Shown piece by piece: positions 1 to 11,530 of a stretch of 64,000 nt of DNA. This DNA is from Cryptomeria japonica. Its lineage: Eukaryota > Streptophyta > Pinopsida > Cupressales > Cupressaceae. Position 1 is the first letter of the stretch. Each line of letters starts with the position of its first letter. The stretch is taken from positions 199,683,341 through 199,747,340 of the forward strand of contig NC_081408.1 in assembly GCF_030272615.1 (NCBI RefSeq), given 5' to 3'. The position numbers were made by a program, and so were the translations under genes. Under the pieces are notes generated by a model, which was not told the DNA's origin, searched no databases, and was given only the letters and a program-made list of their open reading frames with translations.

Positions 1-2
1 AT

Positions 3-703
3 ATAAATGACCCTTTCCATGATAATGAATAACATGAGGAGATTTTTAGTCACAACAAGGATGATGTGTCAATTCATGATAGCACAAGAACGAATGAGGA
101 AACTTATGCTCCTAAAAGGGATGATGTAAAAATTCTCAACAAAGCTAAATCTAATGAGGACACAAGAAAGATTTGAGATGATACAAGAAGAGATCAAGAT
201 CATACTAGAATGCAAACTCATGGTTATACAAGAATAAATCATGTTGCTAATCTTATCACAACTCTTACACAACAAATACAAATGCCGCAAACATAGATTC
301 AAGATATGCAGAGAGGAACTGTTAGAAGATACTCGCTTCAAGAAATTTGTCCTTACCCACTCGATAGAAATCTAAACATGATACCATTTCCTATAGGTTG
401 CGAAAATCCTAGATATGATAAATATAATGGAAACACTGATCCCCAGGATTATATACGAGAATTTTTCATAATGAGTATGGAGTTTGCACATGAGGATACA
501 TACCTTATGAGATTATTTCCAAAGAGCTTAAGTGAACTAGCTATGGAATGGTTCTCCAAACTTCCACCTGGAATTAGATCATTCACAGAATTGGTTGATA
601 AATTTGTTTCACAATATTCTTAGAACATTCAACATGAGGTCACAATGCTAGACCTATGTAGTACTAAACAAAAGAGTGGAGAACCTTTCATGACATTTCT
701 ACA
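3..703 (+). pseudogene. gypsy-0 gag, N-terminal part (disrupted)
   Basis: The frame is readable from base 3 with a few stops. The best open stretch, 306-623, matches the plant Retrotrans_gag core: a PxFxG-like 'PRYDKYNGNTDPQDY' start, then an 'AMEWFSKLPPGIRSF' segment and 'LVDKFVSQYS'. This protein would form the virus-like particle of the element. The stop at 621-623 falls inside the domain, and the frame then runs on to 703, where copia-1 is inserted. The region before 300 is hydrophilic and low in recognisable features. I am confident of the family; the true start lies outside the window. Confidence 0.85.
699..703. repeat. Target-site duplication of copia-1 (left copy, ctaca)
   Basis: ctaca directly precedes the TG of the copia-1 5' LTR and recurs at 16371-16375 directly after the CA of the 3' LTR. 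A 5-bp duplication is normal for LTR-retrotransposon integrase. Confidence 0.92.
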
Positions 704-2394
704 TGTTGGCATTTTGTTGTCATTGATGTCAATCAGTATTGCAGGTAGGCTATCAGTAGAGGTATGTCATCTGGTATGAAGGAGTGTGTACCGATATAGG
801 GGAAGACAAGTAGTTATTAAGACTAACACTGACATCATCGGTATGAGGTGAGATGTGTGTGTGTGTGTTGGCATGTTGAGTGATAACTGAAAGAGTTTAA
901 ACCAATCTGGGTTTTGCTTGCCTGTTTATGATGAAGAGGCAGAATATTAAAGTAATCACAAATCACCAGAAGTGAAAATGTGCTACCAGTGTAGTGTGAA
1001 CTACCGGTTAGCAGAAGGAGTAGGTCTCACCGGTAAAAGTGTGTATCGGTATGAGTTTTCTGAATGTTCAAGTATGAACCAACTGTGTGTCGGTGAGCTA
1101 AGTGATTGACCATTGTGATGTCATGTGGTGCTAAGGTTGCAAACATGCTAAGGTTGATGAAGCCTCCATCGCCATGGTTGTTGAAACAGCTAGCCGACAT
1201 TAATGAAATAGACATAAATCATAGGATTGCAACTGACCGATGTGGCTCAAGGAAGAAATAATAACAAAAGAAGATCATGGAGTAGTTGGTGCTTAGATCA
1301 AAGCAAATAAATCAGATTGCAAGAAGATCTCAAGAAGGAAATAGCTGAGCTTTTTAAGAGCCGACAGATTTCAAGGTAGAAAATTATGTACAAGATTGAT
1401 ATATTTAGCAAGCATGAATTGGATTATGGAAAACATGTACAAATGCATTCCTAGAGTACAGGTGATTGATCTAAGATAGACTGGATTGGATCTCATGTAG
1501 ATTGTGTCGGGAAAAGGAAACCCTAACCGCTCCAAGTTTGAATTATTTTTTGGCGGGAAAGCTCAAGTTTAAATATGATGACTTGGGACTGTTCAAGGTG
1601 CTACTATAGAGTGAAGACATGTAAAAATTTGTTGTCTGAAAGCCGAAGAGAAAAACACTTCAAGTGTTTATGAGTGAAGATTGAATGATAAGGAGAAGCA
1701 GTATAAACCGGTGTAGGGAACAACTGGTAGATTGTGCATTGATCACAGAGGTGAAAAAATGACAGAGGTTGTGCCTAATTAAAAGTGATCAAGTGTGAGT
1801 TGAAGGTTAAAAGACATTGTGAGAGGGGAGTTAGAAAAGTTATCAGCAAAGTCAAGTTGCAGAGTAGGTGGAGAGAATACAGACCGGTAAGGGAGAAACT
1901 GATAGAGGAGAATATTGTAAGGTTGCAAAACTTCATTTGCAACAGTGGTTTCATTTGTATATCTGAGATTCATTTTGTTGTCACTAAGTTGTAGCTTAGT
2001 GTAGGGATTGTAGCTTGTTTAGTTTGTAGCCTATAAATTGTGTAGGGGTTGGTTCTCCTTTGAGTTGGTTCTCATAAATCAGGGGTTGGTGCCCTAAATA
2101 TTGTAATCAGAGTTTCATTGTGAGGCTAGATTGGAGCAGAAGATCTCCAACAACTATTCTCACTGAGGTTTTTCCCACATTGTATTTTCCTCGTATATAT
2201 CTGGTGTTGTGTGATGTATTCTTGTTCATATGTGATGTTAATGTTTTAGATAGCTCTATCACACACTCCACTTGCATTGTTTAAGTTACTGGTTAGCATT
2301 TAGCTTGTCCTTTACTTTACTAGTATCTCTCTGTTAAAGAAAAAGAGTTTAAATCACCGATTCACCCCCTCTCAGTGATCCATTATGTCCAATA
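704..2394 (+). repeat. copia-1 5' LTR (1691 bp)
   Basis: It starts TGTTGGCATT and ends tccaata, where the 3' LTR keeps tccaaca, so the terminal CA is mutated. A (GT)n run at about 853-869 is longer than in the 3' LTR. It contains the copia LTR motif GGTTTTTCCCAC near 2168 and a TTCACCCCCTCTCAGT box at 2361-2376 just before the end. Four ACCGGT palindromes are present (about 1003, 1029, 1707 and 1883); all are mutated at the matching sites of the 3' LTR. Confidence 0.93.
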
Positions 2395-2395
2395 A

Positions 2396-2408
2396 TTGAT
2401 ATCAGAGC
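2396..2408 (+). promoter_or_regulatory. copia-1 primer binding site
   Basis: ttgatatcagagc lies one base after the LTR end. It differs by one base from the usual plant TTGGTATCAGAGC complementary to initiator-Met tRNA, which primes minus-strand cDNA synthesis. Confidence 0.85.
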
Positions 2409-2470
2409 CTAGGTACCCTATTTTGTCAAAAGAATTCTCTAGCTTGGGTAGATCCTATCAAGTGTTCACA

Positions 2471-3490
2471 ATGGTAAGAAATGAATCTACCTACTCAAAA
2501 GCTCCCATGTTTGATGGTATCAACTATGCCTTATGGAGTAGAAGAATGGAAACCTATTTGTCCTCCCTAGGTTTTGATGTATGGATATCGGTTCTGAATG
2601 GATATATAGGCCCTAACAATCCCCCTACTAATCTAGATGCTAAGAGGGAATATGAGAACAATGCTAAAGCTAAGAATGCCATTCTTAGTGGGTTATCTGA
2701 TAATGAGTTTGTTAAAGATATGCACTACTCTTCTGCCAAGGAGACTTGGGATTAGTTGCATAAGATATTTGAAGGTGATGCTAAAGTCAAGGAAGCTAAG
2801 TTGCAAACCTTGAGAGCACAACTTCAAGGTTTGAAAATGAAAGATGAAGAGAAGATAGTTGACTATCTCCAAAGCATTGGTGAAACAACAAATACCATTA
2901 GAGGGCTTGGAGAAGAAATAAAAGATGAGGTGCTGGTGAAGAAAGTACTTAGATCTCTTACATCTAAGTATGATACAAAAGTCTTAGTAATAGAATAAAC
3001 ATAATATTTGAAAGTCTCTACAATGGATGAGTTGTATGGCTCTCTAAGTGCTTATGAGATGAGGACCACCGGTACTAATGCTGTGAAGAAAAATTTGCTT
3101 TCAAGACTTCAAGAAAAGGAAAAGAAGAATCTGTTCATGATGCAACTGATGAAGACTCTGATGACATCATGGTAAACTTTGTCGGAAGACTCAAGATAGG
3201 TTTAGGAAAATATAAAGGCAAGGTGCCTTTGAAATGTTTCAACTGCGGAAAGATTGGACATTTTTCTGCCAAATGTCCTTATGGTGATAAGAATGAAGAT
3301 GATCAATCAAATGGTATTAGATCACTTAGTAAGGATAGGAAGAAAAATGTCTACCGGCATGGTAGAAAAGGCTACCAGAAGCAAAGCAGCCTTTACACAC
3401 ATTAATATGATACCACAGATGAGGAAAGTGCCTCAGATGACTGCTGCAGTGGAGATGAAGTCAGAGAAAAAAAATTTATGGCTCAAGAGG
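2471..3490 (+). pseudogene. copia-1 gag, N-terminal part (UBN2-like domain and first CCHC knuckle)
   Basis: ATG at 2471, 75 bases after the primer site, opens a frame typical of plant copia gag: 'MFDGINYALWSRRMETYL' near residue 14, then a UBN2-like alpha-helical region to about 2995. A CCHC knuckle 'CFNCGKIGHFSAKC' lies at about 3238-3279. In-frame stops occur at 2753 (TAG) and 2996 (TAA), and at least one frameshift follows. Coding is interrupted at 3490 by element X and resumes at 10343 in phase once X and one duplication copy are discounted. Confidence 0.88.
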
Positions 3491-3825
3491 TGTTATTACT
3501 ATTTAAGAAATGGGTTTTCATTTCCCATGATTGGATAGGTTTTTGAAGTTTTGAATCAAATATGCTATTAACTGCTTCAAATCTGTTTTAGGTCTTTAAG
3601 GGTTTAGGGTTTTTGGTTTTTAAATCACTCAAATGTTTGATCAAAACCCTTTGGTTTCTATTCCTACGTTACTTTATCCACTTAAGTAATGGGTCTTGGG
3701 GTCGTGTGCAGTGTTCCCCCTTGTTATTTACCTAGGCGGTCATTAAATAAATCGTAAGAAATCATGCCTTATGTCTTTTGCCTTCTAATGTTGTCGGGTC
3801 CAGTAAGTGTCGCACAACTTCCAGA

Positions 3826-5425
3826 TGAATCTACGGCCTTCGCTATTTCATTAAGAAAAATTGTGAGTGTGTTAAGCTATGCGAAATAGCAAAAGGGAAA
3901 AGCATGTTCAAATGTGTGCATTTGGTCTGGTTTAACGAGACTCCATCTTGCTCAAGATCTAATGGCTGGCATTGATTCGCAGCCGCAACTAGCAAGTGAA
4001 ATACCTTTCGTGAAATGGTGAAAAGGCTTGGCGGGACCCAATGGTGAGGATTTTTCCATGGCTAAATTGTGATCAAGTTCAAGAGAAATCAACAGTTTGT
4101 GTTTTTTCATGGCTGATAGATGCTCACGCGTTACGCTCTGTGAAACAATGAAAGATTTTTGGCCTGGGAAAAGGGAGTTTTAATAGAAGCATAACAGATG
4201 TGTAGGTTCTCAAAGATTTGATGGCTAGCGCAGTTTCGCAGGAGGAAGATGCTTGAAAGATAGCTTTCACAAAACAGTGAAATGACATGGTGTTCCAAGC
4301 AAGCAGTCCAGCTAGTTGAGATGGCAAGTTAGATAATGGCACATGGCCGAAAATCAAAGTGGTCAGTGAATCAGATTTAAGGACTAAAAGGTGGGTCCAA
4401 GAAGATGAGTCATGCTATGGGATAAGAAATGACCTGGCAGATACAAGTGGATCCCGATGTTTCTTCTCAATGAGTAGAAAGTTGACATGTCAGTTCGGGA
4501 ATGACTAGACACCAAGTGGATAATGCTGAGTCAGAAAACCCATGTCGGTAGGATTCGGGTAGGTTATTAAGCATCGAACAAGTTTGATATAATCTAATGG
4601 TCCGCATGTGTTCGCAAGGGTAAGATGCTTGTGTTTTAAAGCTCACAAAATGGTGAAAGGAAAAGGTGGGCCCGAAGAATAGGTAATGCATAAAGGTAAA
4701 AGGGGATCAACTCTATTTTGATCCAAGGGTTCTCATCATTTCGTGGTTGCAAATCAAATGAATGTTAAGGCCTGCGAAATGGCGAAAGAGAAAAAGAGAT
4801 TCTTCTTGGCATGACATGGAGTGACAGCTATTACTTCATGCAAAGGATTGATGGTGATGTGTCAAATGACACGTAGTTTCAAAAGGTGATTCAAGGCCCG
4901 CCAAGGTGTAACCGGCAGTTACGTAGGAAATAGGACACGTGGTTGATTCTGAACTAAACTCGAAGAGTTTCCTAGAGCTAATGGTCGAATCCCACATGCC
5001 ATTTGTTCACCGATGAATAAGTGGGCTAAGCAATAAAGATCTCACTTAAAATATGGTGATATCAAGATTGATCTAACGCTTCTCGTTGTTTCATGGCCCA
5101 GAGATGCAAGCGGATTAACCCCTGTGAAATAGCGAAAAACCATTAGCCGCCAAGATGGGGCACGGTTAGTGAAAAGGTTGACAGTCCTGGTAAGGGTTAA
5201 AAGGCAAGCGGTTAGAGTTCCATCTAACGCTTGGCATAGCTTCGCGAAAGGAAAGTGCTCATAGGATAAAGGTTGTGAAATGGCAAAAAAGAGGTAGGGC
5301 CTGATGCAAAGGCAGAGATGTTAAGATAGTGTAAAAACTGATCATGTCTCATTTGATTGGATGACTGTCGTAATTTCATTTGGTGAAATTGCTAGAAATT
5401 TATGCTCTTTGAAATGGCCAAAGAG
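3826..5425 (+). repeat. Degenerate tandem array in the 5' part of X (about 10 units)
   Basis: A pattern recurs about every 100-300 bp: 'ATCTAAYGG', then a TTCGC or TTTCG element, then 'ATGCT', then 'TGYGAAATGGCGAAAG'. Clear copies lie near 3826-3905, 3951-4035, 4065-4165, 4208-4290, 4578-4676, 4719-4800, 5060-5140, 5215-5300 and 5345-5425; a weak one is near 4965. The TTCGC and GCGAAA arms within a unit are complementary and could pair as small hairpins. Units are too diverged for a simple satellite. The array ends about 350 bp before the ORF start. Confidence 0.65.
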
Positions 5426-5779
5426 TGAAGCAGAAAATACATAGGCATGTTATGACTCGTTGGAGCGAAATTTTTGAATTCTTCTATGAATTCAATTCTG
5501 AAGGGACAGCTGATGCATGTAGTATCAATGCCACAGTTAAGAGCCCGACTACCATATATGATCTCGTATCAATTGAATGAAGGCATCATTTTGAAGAGTA
5601 GTTGTAGAGAAGCACTTACAGAGCAAATTTCTTCAGTTGCAAAGTAGATTTCTTCAAGCAAAAAATAGGTTCTCTTATACTCTTGTTTGGCAATTACTTA
5701 ACAATGTGTTTTAATTGAGGTCTTGATTTGTCACAGAATAGTTGGGGTTAGTAATTAAATTGTTTGCATAGTCTTTAAG

Positions 5780-8700
5780 ATGGCACCTAAAAGAGAATTC
5801 TCAGGAAAGGTTAATTATCAGGAGAGGGCTATCTGTGATGAGTTCCTTGAATAGTTGACATTGTCAACTAATGTGGCCGCAAAGGTAAAAGAACTCGTGC
5901 TAAGAGCTCCTCGCCTAAAAATAGGAGAGGGATTATATGATAAGGGTAACTAGTTGAGAGATCCTCAAATTGGGTTGTCTAGGTTAGGATTATTTAAAGT
6001 TGGATTTGGCATGAGAAACTCCCCAGCCCCACAGAACAGTATCTGGGAGTTGGATGTAGGAAAATTAGTGGTCCTTGGAGTATTCATGGATGTGGATCTC
6101 CTAACTCAAATTGCACACAACTATGACCCAATTACAAGAAGTGTCAAGTATATAAGTGGGAAAACCCTCATTGAAATAAATAATGAGGAGTTCAGAAATG
6201 CTTTTGGGCTTAGTGAATTTACCAATTTTCTAGAGCCTATTAATTTTAAATCACTAGCTCAGGTTTACAGTGTGCAAAGGAACCACCTTAGAAATGGGCC
6301 TCTTAAAGAATTTTTTGTGAAGATAGGCGGGTTAACAGTTGTAGGACCTAACACTGAGGAGCCTTTTTCTCTAAATCTGTTTACCCTTAGGGCCAAAGGA
6401 TTATATTGGTCACTTTGCCAAATTCTAGGAGAAGATGCTGAGGCAAATATGCCAACTCATTACATGCTAATGGTTACTCAAATTTTGAACCCCTCTTTGG
6501 CAGTGACCTTTGATTATGCTTCCTTTATCACTGATGCTATCCATGAAGGATTGATAGGAATAAAGAATGGGAAAGTCGATAGGCCTTTTGGGTGGTATTA
6601 CCTCCTCATGCATTTGTTTTTATTAAAAGGTGGTGACTATTTTGCAAGTGGGATGGATATTGTGAAAGAGAAAAATGGAGAGAAGATGCCAGTGCAGTTA
6701 TGGAGTACAGTGTTGTCATGGGACAGAGAAGATGCAAGCTTCTTAAAGTTTGATAAGTGTTTTGTATCTAAGATTAGGACTCTTATCTGTTCAGAGAATC
6801 CAAGAGTCCCTAAGGTTCTTTTGGAATTCATTAGGCCAAAAGAGTTTGCTGAGAATGTTAAAATTGTCCATAATTGGGGTGATATTTACTTATACCCTAT
6901 CTCCATAGTCTTCAAAGTATATGGCTTCAAAGGCACTCCATTTTTGTTACCCTATTAGGTCCCTCTTAAAGTGGGAATTACAGAGATCCTCAGGTAGATT
7001 GGTGGTGTGTAGGAGGCAGAGTTAATAGGCAGAGGTAAAGGGACCATTTTCCCTACAGTTACCATAGCACATCAATTTGTGATAATTAAAGGAGGTTGGA
7101 ACTGTTTTGAAGATTTCCTTAAACCATACCATTTATCAACTGCAATATCCTGATGTGCTGACCTTGAAGACTTCTTCAACAACATGTTTAGAAAGAGGGC
7201 AATATGCAGAGGTAGACCCCACCAATTCTAGTTTTCTGAAGACCTCATTAGGAATGAGTTTGATTTGGATAAACAAGAGCCGAGGAAGGAAAAGTGGGTG
7301 GCCTACAAAAAGGCTTTAGACTTTGTACACCAATTTGACACTAGCTATGACCCTTTGTCTAGCTTTCACCCTTTTGAGGAGAAGATAAAGTTCTTGATTC
7401 TTTGCTTTGAGGATGTGATGCAAACATTGAAAGAAAAGAGGGAAGTTGTAATTAAGAACAACCCTAAGAAAGCAAGACTAGTTTTTAATAGGTCTGCATT
7501 TGCCAGAGTAATCCCTCCTAGTGATTACATGTTGCATAAGAAGTCCAATTACAGTGTGTTGATGCCTACAATAGGGGAGCCCTCTACCTCTAAAGGAAAG
7601 AGGAAGATACAGGATGCCATTGACATTCAAGATAGCCCAAAGAAACAAAGAGTGGGAAAAGATGTACAATCTGATGAACCTTTGTACTCTCCATCTCAAT
7701 CCCTTAATCATATAGGAGATGAACAGGCAGTAGCTAAGCAACTATTACAGTTAGGCAGCCTTGGAGAGATAGCATACACATATGATGAAGTGGAAGAGGG
7801 AATGCCAGAGGAGCCCCTTACTGCTAAAATGAACATCACTGCTAATGAATTCAAAGGCCAGGAGTGGGACCCTGAGATCAAGCAAGCCAGTGAAGATTTC
7901 TTGGTTGATAATAACTTTGTCACATCAGGAGCTTTCCTGCAATTTGTGTGGAAGCAGAACATTGATAAATTTAATGCTAGGTGTGAAAAGAGGAAAAGTG
8001 AGTAGCCCCACAGAGATCCAACTATGGTAGAGGAAGAGATAAAGCAAGAAATGGCTGATGAGTTTAAGACCATCACTGCTGAGTAGGGAAGGGACATAGT
8101 AGCATAGGCTAGGGTACTCATTCTCCCCAAATGGGACATAGCAGATGCCTTGGTTTTAGAGGCAGTAAGAAAAGAGACCAAACCTATGGAGGGAGTCACT
8201 TTCAGCAAAGATAATGCTACACTGGTCATGTGGTCTCTTAAAAGAGATGAAAATAAGAGGAATAAGGACACCTCAGGGTCAAGTTACCTTGGAGGAATGA
8301 TATTGAAAAGAGTGCAGAGCAATGGGGTAGTGGAAGTTGCTAGCATTGTGCTAGAAACTACAAAGTTTAGTGTTGCAATAGTAGAAAGGGAGGCTAAGGA
8401 AAAGGCAGATGTCCAAGTTAAATTGGAGACAATTCTAAAAGCTTACAACAATGCCAAGGAAGAGGTAAGAGGTAAAGATAGCATCATCGCCAAGCTGCAA
8501 AGCTAGTTGGCAGGACAATACCATCAAGGTGAATCCTCAACATTGATGATCTCAGCTTCTCCTGCAAGACCTCCACCTACCAGCCCCATTATTGAGTTCC
8601 CACCATCTCCAGCACCTTCTAGTTCTCAGTTGATCGAGATCACTCCCCATGAGTTGGAGAATTTAAAACAGGATCAAGCCTTATATGCAAAGAAATATGA

Positions 8701-9400
8701 AGAGAGGGTAAAGGCTACAATTTTAAGTTTTGCTGACACTATAGGGTCTTCACTAATGTATAACAACATGAGTAAGATTATGGAAATGTGGAATGAGTTA
8801 AATGGGGACAAGGTTGTGTTAACACCTATTTTTGATAAATGGAGACCCATAGAGCAGGATGTAGAACTGATTTGTGTATGCTATGATGAGGCAGGGGATA
8901 ACCCTATTATTAAATCTACAAATGATATGACTAAGGATTTAGTAAAGTTGGTAGAAGGAGTAGATAATGCAGATAGAAAGATCAACTTGTACAAAAAGGA
9001 GTACACTGATCAGGTTTTTGAATTGCTCCTAGGAGTTTTTGTCAGCCCTAACCAATTAAAGGACAAACAAATATGGCTTAAGGAATTAGAAGCCAAATTG
9101 TCATTAAGGATAAAAGGAATTGTCAAATCAGAGGTTGCCTCCATATTTGTCAAAACAATTAAAGAGACTGAGAAAATCAAATCTCATTATGGTTTCCTGA
9201 ATTTAGAGGTCAATAAAATGAGAAATTCTTGGAAAAGATTAGCCAAGACAAAAGCAAAAGTAATTAACTTCTCATGGCCCACTGATGAGATGTATCAGGA
9301 ATGGACAAGAAAATATGCAGTACTTGATGTGGAGCAGTTAGAAAATGTTGCAACAAAACAACAAGAGGAAGAAGCTGCGGATGTTGAAAGAGACTTGTAA
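5780..9400 (+). pseudogene. Large unknown protein of element X (about 1206 codons, 11 premature stops, one frame)
   Basis: I do not recognise the family with certainty. ATG at 5780 begins 'MAPKREFSGK', and the same frame runs to TAA at 9398-9400 without a frameshift. Premature stops are at 5852, 5951, 6956, 6995, 7010, 7229, 8003, 8084, 8105 and 8504 (all TAG) and 7151 (TGA). Residues 60-400 form a folded-looking domain ('GKTLIEINNEEFRNAFGL', 'FGWYYLLMHLFLLKGG') recalling the N-terminal region of putative plant transposon proteins, a weak resemblance from memory. A basic bipartite stretch ('KGKRK', 'SPKKQR') lies near residues 604-623, a Pro/Ser-rich linker near 925-955, and a charged helical C-terminus follows. 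No protease, RT, integrase or zinc knuckle is seen. It could be a gag-like or accessory protein. Confidence 0.7.
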
Positions 9401-10337
9401 CCGCATTTGTAAAGTGTTTGTAACTTCTTCTTGAGAAGTAATGATTGTAACAAACTCTCCTAGGAAATTCCAAAGCTTTGTATGCATCCATATTGTTATA
9501 AATGGATACCAGGACTAGTAGAAAAATGATCGCAAAGAATTGTAAGAAAACACTGTAGAAATTTTTTTGGGCTTTTCCAAGTTTTAATGGAGAATATTTG
9601 AAGATTTTTGTAATACTCTTTTGAAGAAAATATCAATATACAGACCATTGGTTTTGAGTTTAAACTTTGTGATGTCTTCAAATATGTTTGTAAGTGTTTA
9701 CTATTTCATTCTGAATAATCTAGGGTTATCTTGTCTAAATAGTGGTTGTAAGGCAACTTTTAGTAGATATGTTTCTTAGCTTTTCTCTTCAGGAGGGGAA
9801 TTAAATATGCAAGAATCATTTCTACTAGTAAATTCTTTGTGGGATATTTTGAATCTTGATGAGCATAGTTTAATTTGGTATGAATAACTTCTTATGTGTG
9901 TCAGCCATATATAGGGATCTGCAAAAGCCAAACTAATGGGATATGTGGAGATATTTGATTGTGGGAGTATTGTTTGAACTTAGATGACTCTGTGACCTTG
10001 GATAAGGCACTGGTATAGATCAAGGTTGTCTATTACATATTTTGTAGGTCAATTCTAAACATGATTACAATTTTCATTCCTTTGTTTCAGTTAGTTTTAA
10101 GGTGATTAGATCCACTGGTTTTTGGATTGGTTTGCTATGGATTTATCTTTTAAAAGTGTGACTTTAGTTCACAAAGGTATACCCACCTAGACTTTGAATA
10201 AGTCTGAAGTGTAGAAGGTTAATCAAACCTTGTCATATGTTGTCCTGGAAGTTTCCTTCTCTTTAATATCTCTTCTGCATACAGAGTTATCATGTCACTA
10301 TAAGGATGTTAAAGTGAATCAGATTTTGAGAACAACA
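9401..10337 (+). other. 3' non-coding part of X
   Basis: AT-rich DNA after the ORF stop. No second ORF, no polypurine tract and no clear match to the first kilobase of X were seen. A TATA-like ttataaatgg at about 9495 is the only promoter-like string. The end is fixed by the duplication at 10338-10342. Confidence 0.5.
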
Positions 10338-10342
10338 AGAGG

Positions 10343-11530
10343 TAACGGTACTTGAAGAAGAAGAAGAGAGAGAAGGAGAAGTAGACCTTGAAGAAGAACT
10401 CATTAGTGCCCTAGATGAGCTAAATAAAACAAGAAGAGACTTAAAGAAGGTAAAAATGGTTGCAGGATGAAGAAAAAGAATCACTAGAGCAATCTCTTGA
10501 AGAGTCCAAGAGAACTATTGTAGATCTAAAACTCCAATTGGAAGAGGCCAAGAGGATGTGTGAAGTCACCAATACCAGTCTGAGTGAAAAGGAAAAGGAA
10601 CATCAAAATCTGGAAGTAGAAATAATGAAACTCTGGAAGGACTTATAAAAAAGCCAGGAAGAAATAAAAGTGAGAAGCAAATTTGAAGGTAGCACTGAAG
10701 GCTTGGACAAGATGCTGAGTAAATAGAAGTAGTCCAAAGATATTGGTGGCTTAGGTTTTCAAGAAGGTCAAAGTTCAAACAAAAAAGACACATCTGATAA
10801 GGAGATAAAATTCACTTTTTCAAATAAAGGAGAAGAGAAGAAGACATTCACGGTAGGCAAGGATACCAACAAGAAGACATATGCAGATGCTACTAGAAAT
10901 CGCCACACAAACCGATATGCTCAATCAATGAACTAGAGACCATAATAAATGCACCAACATGCAAATTCAAGGAGAAATGTGTGTATTGATTGTGAAGGAT
11001 TCACGAGGATTAGCAGCATGAAAGGAAGACCCCCGGTGAGGCGACCGTTTGCAAGTTCTAGACAACATAACTGGTATGTTCCAAATTTTCATGATTATTG
11101 TCACTGGTGCAATAAGTTTGGTCATAGATTGGCAGATTTTAGGAAGATGAATGTCAACCCTAGTTTTGAGAGTAGAAAATCATTTGCTGCACTACAAAGT
11201 ACAAATGTTATATGTTATAATTGCAATGAGTCCGGTCACAAAAGTTATGAATGTAGGAGCATTATGCAAATGTCCTACAAGAATGCATCGAATACATCTT
11301 TTAGTACTATTGTCAAATGCTATAAGTGTCAAAATTTGGGTCACATAGCAAGGAACTATAAGTTGAGAACTGACAAGAAAAAGAGAGTTGTATCGGATGA
11401 GAAGTTGCAGACAAAACTCGAACACAAAGTAACGGAAGAGGAAAAGAAAGAAGAGAAATCAGTTTGGGTAGAAAAGGAGAAAAACAAGATAGAGTCCAAC
11501 CTGATTGTGCAGACTGCTCTACATTTTGAA
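10343..11530 (+). pseudogene. copia-1 gag, C-terminal part (coiled coil and CCHC knuckles)
   Basis: Continues the gag cut at 3490. An acidic coiled coil ('EVDLEEELISALDELNK') spans about 10343-10650, with a frameshift near 10455. It is followed by a basic Asn/Arg-rich linker and three knuckle remnants between about 11098 and 11360: 'CHWCNKFGHRLADF' (last Cys lost), 'CYNCNESGHKSYEC' (intact CX2CX4HX4C) and 'CYKCQNLGHIARNY' (last Cys lost). With the knuckle at 3238 this gives a four-knuckle gag. Knuckles bind RNA during packaging. Confidence 0.85.

Larger units (their letters stand above)
3491..10337 (+). mobile_element. Element 'X': 6.85-kb insertion in copia-1 gag with a long unknown ORF and no visible LTR pair
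   Basis: The insertion begins TGTTATTACT and ends GAACAACA, flanked by agagg on both sides (3486-3490 and 10338-10342). The copia-1 gag reading continues in phase across the empty site, so the boundaries are well supported. Inside are a degenerate tandem array (3826-5425), one unknown frame (5780-9400) and about 0.9 kb of non-coding DNA. I could not find a repeat of the 5' end near the 3' end, nor a primer site, polypurine tract or any pol motif. TG...CA with a 5-bp duplication is the signature of LTR integrase, so one reading is a very large solo LTR; another is an unclassified non-autonomous element. Up to 8 bp (caagaggt) is shared at the flanks, so a longer duplication is possible. Orientation is given as that of the ORF. 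Confidence 0.75.

Noticed and set aside
3595-3625. Telomere-like gggtttaggg
   Set aside because: Only one and a half units, so it is chance or a single decayed word.
3826-5425. CRISPR-like array
   Set aside because: Units are degenerate, unevenly spaced and in a eukaryotic retroelement, with no cas gene.
7708-8271. 187-residue minus-strand ORF
   Set aside because: It lies opposite the X frame, has no known motif and is explained by the codon bias of the sense strand.
5780-9400. Reassigned TAG codon (alternative genetic code)
   Set aside because: TAG bias fits decay of CAG in silenced DNA. Neighbouring pol genes also have TGA and TAA stops and frameshifts, and plant nuclei use the standard code.
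5780-9400. Captured host gene
   Set aside because: No intron-exon pattern or recognised plant domain. The frame is centred in a mobile unit and reads like an element protein; not excluded, but unsupported.
3491-10337. Element X as a DNA transposon (hAT or Mutator type) or Helitron
   Set aside because: An 8-bp shared flank (caagaggt) would allow a hAT-like reading, but the ends have no terminal inverted repeat beyond TGTT, no transposase motif is seen, and Helitrons make no duplication. Kept only as a low-probability alternative.
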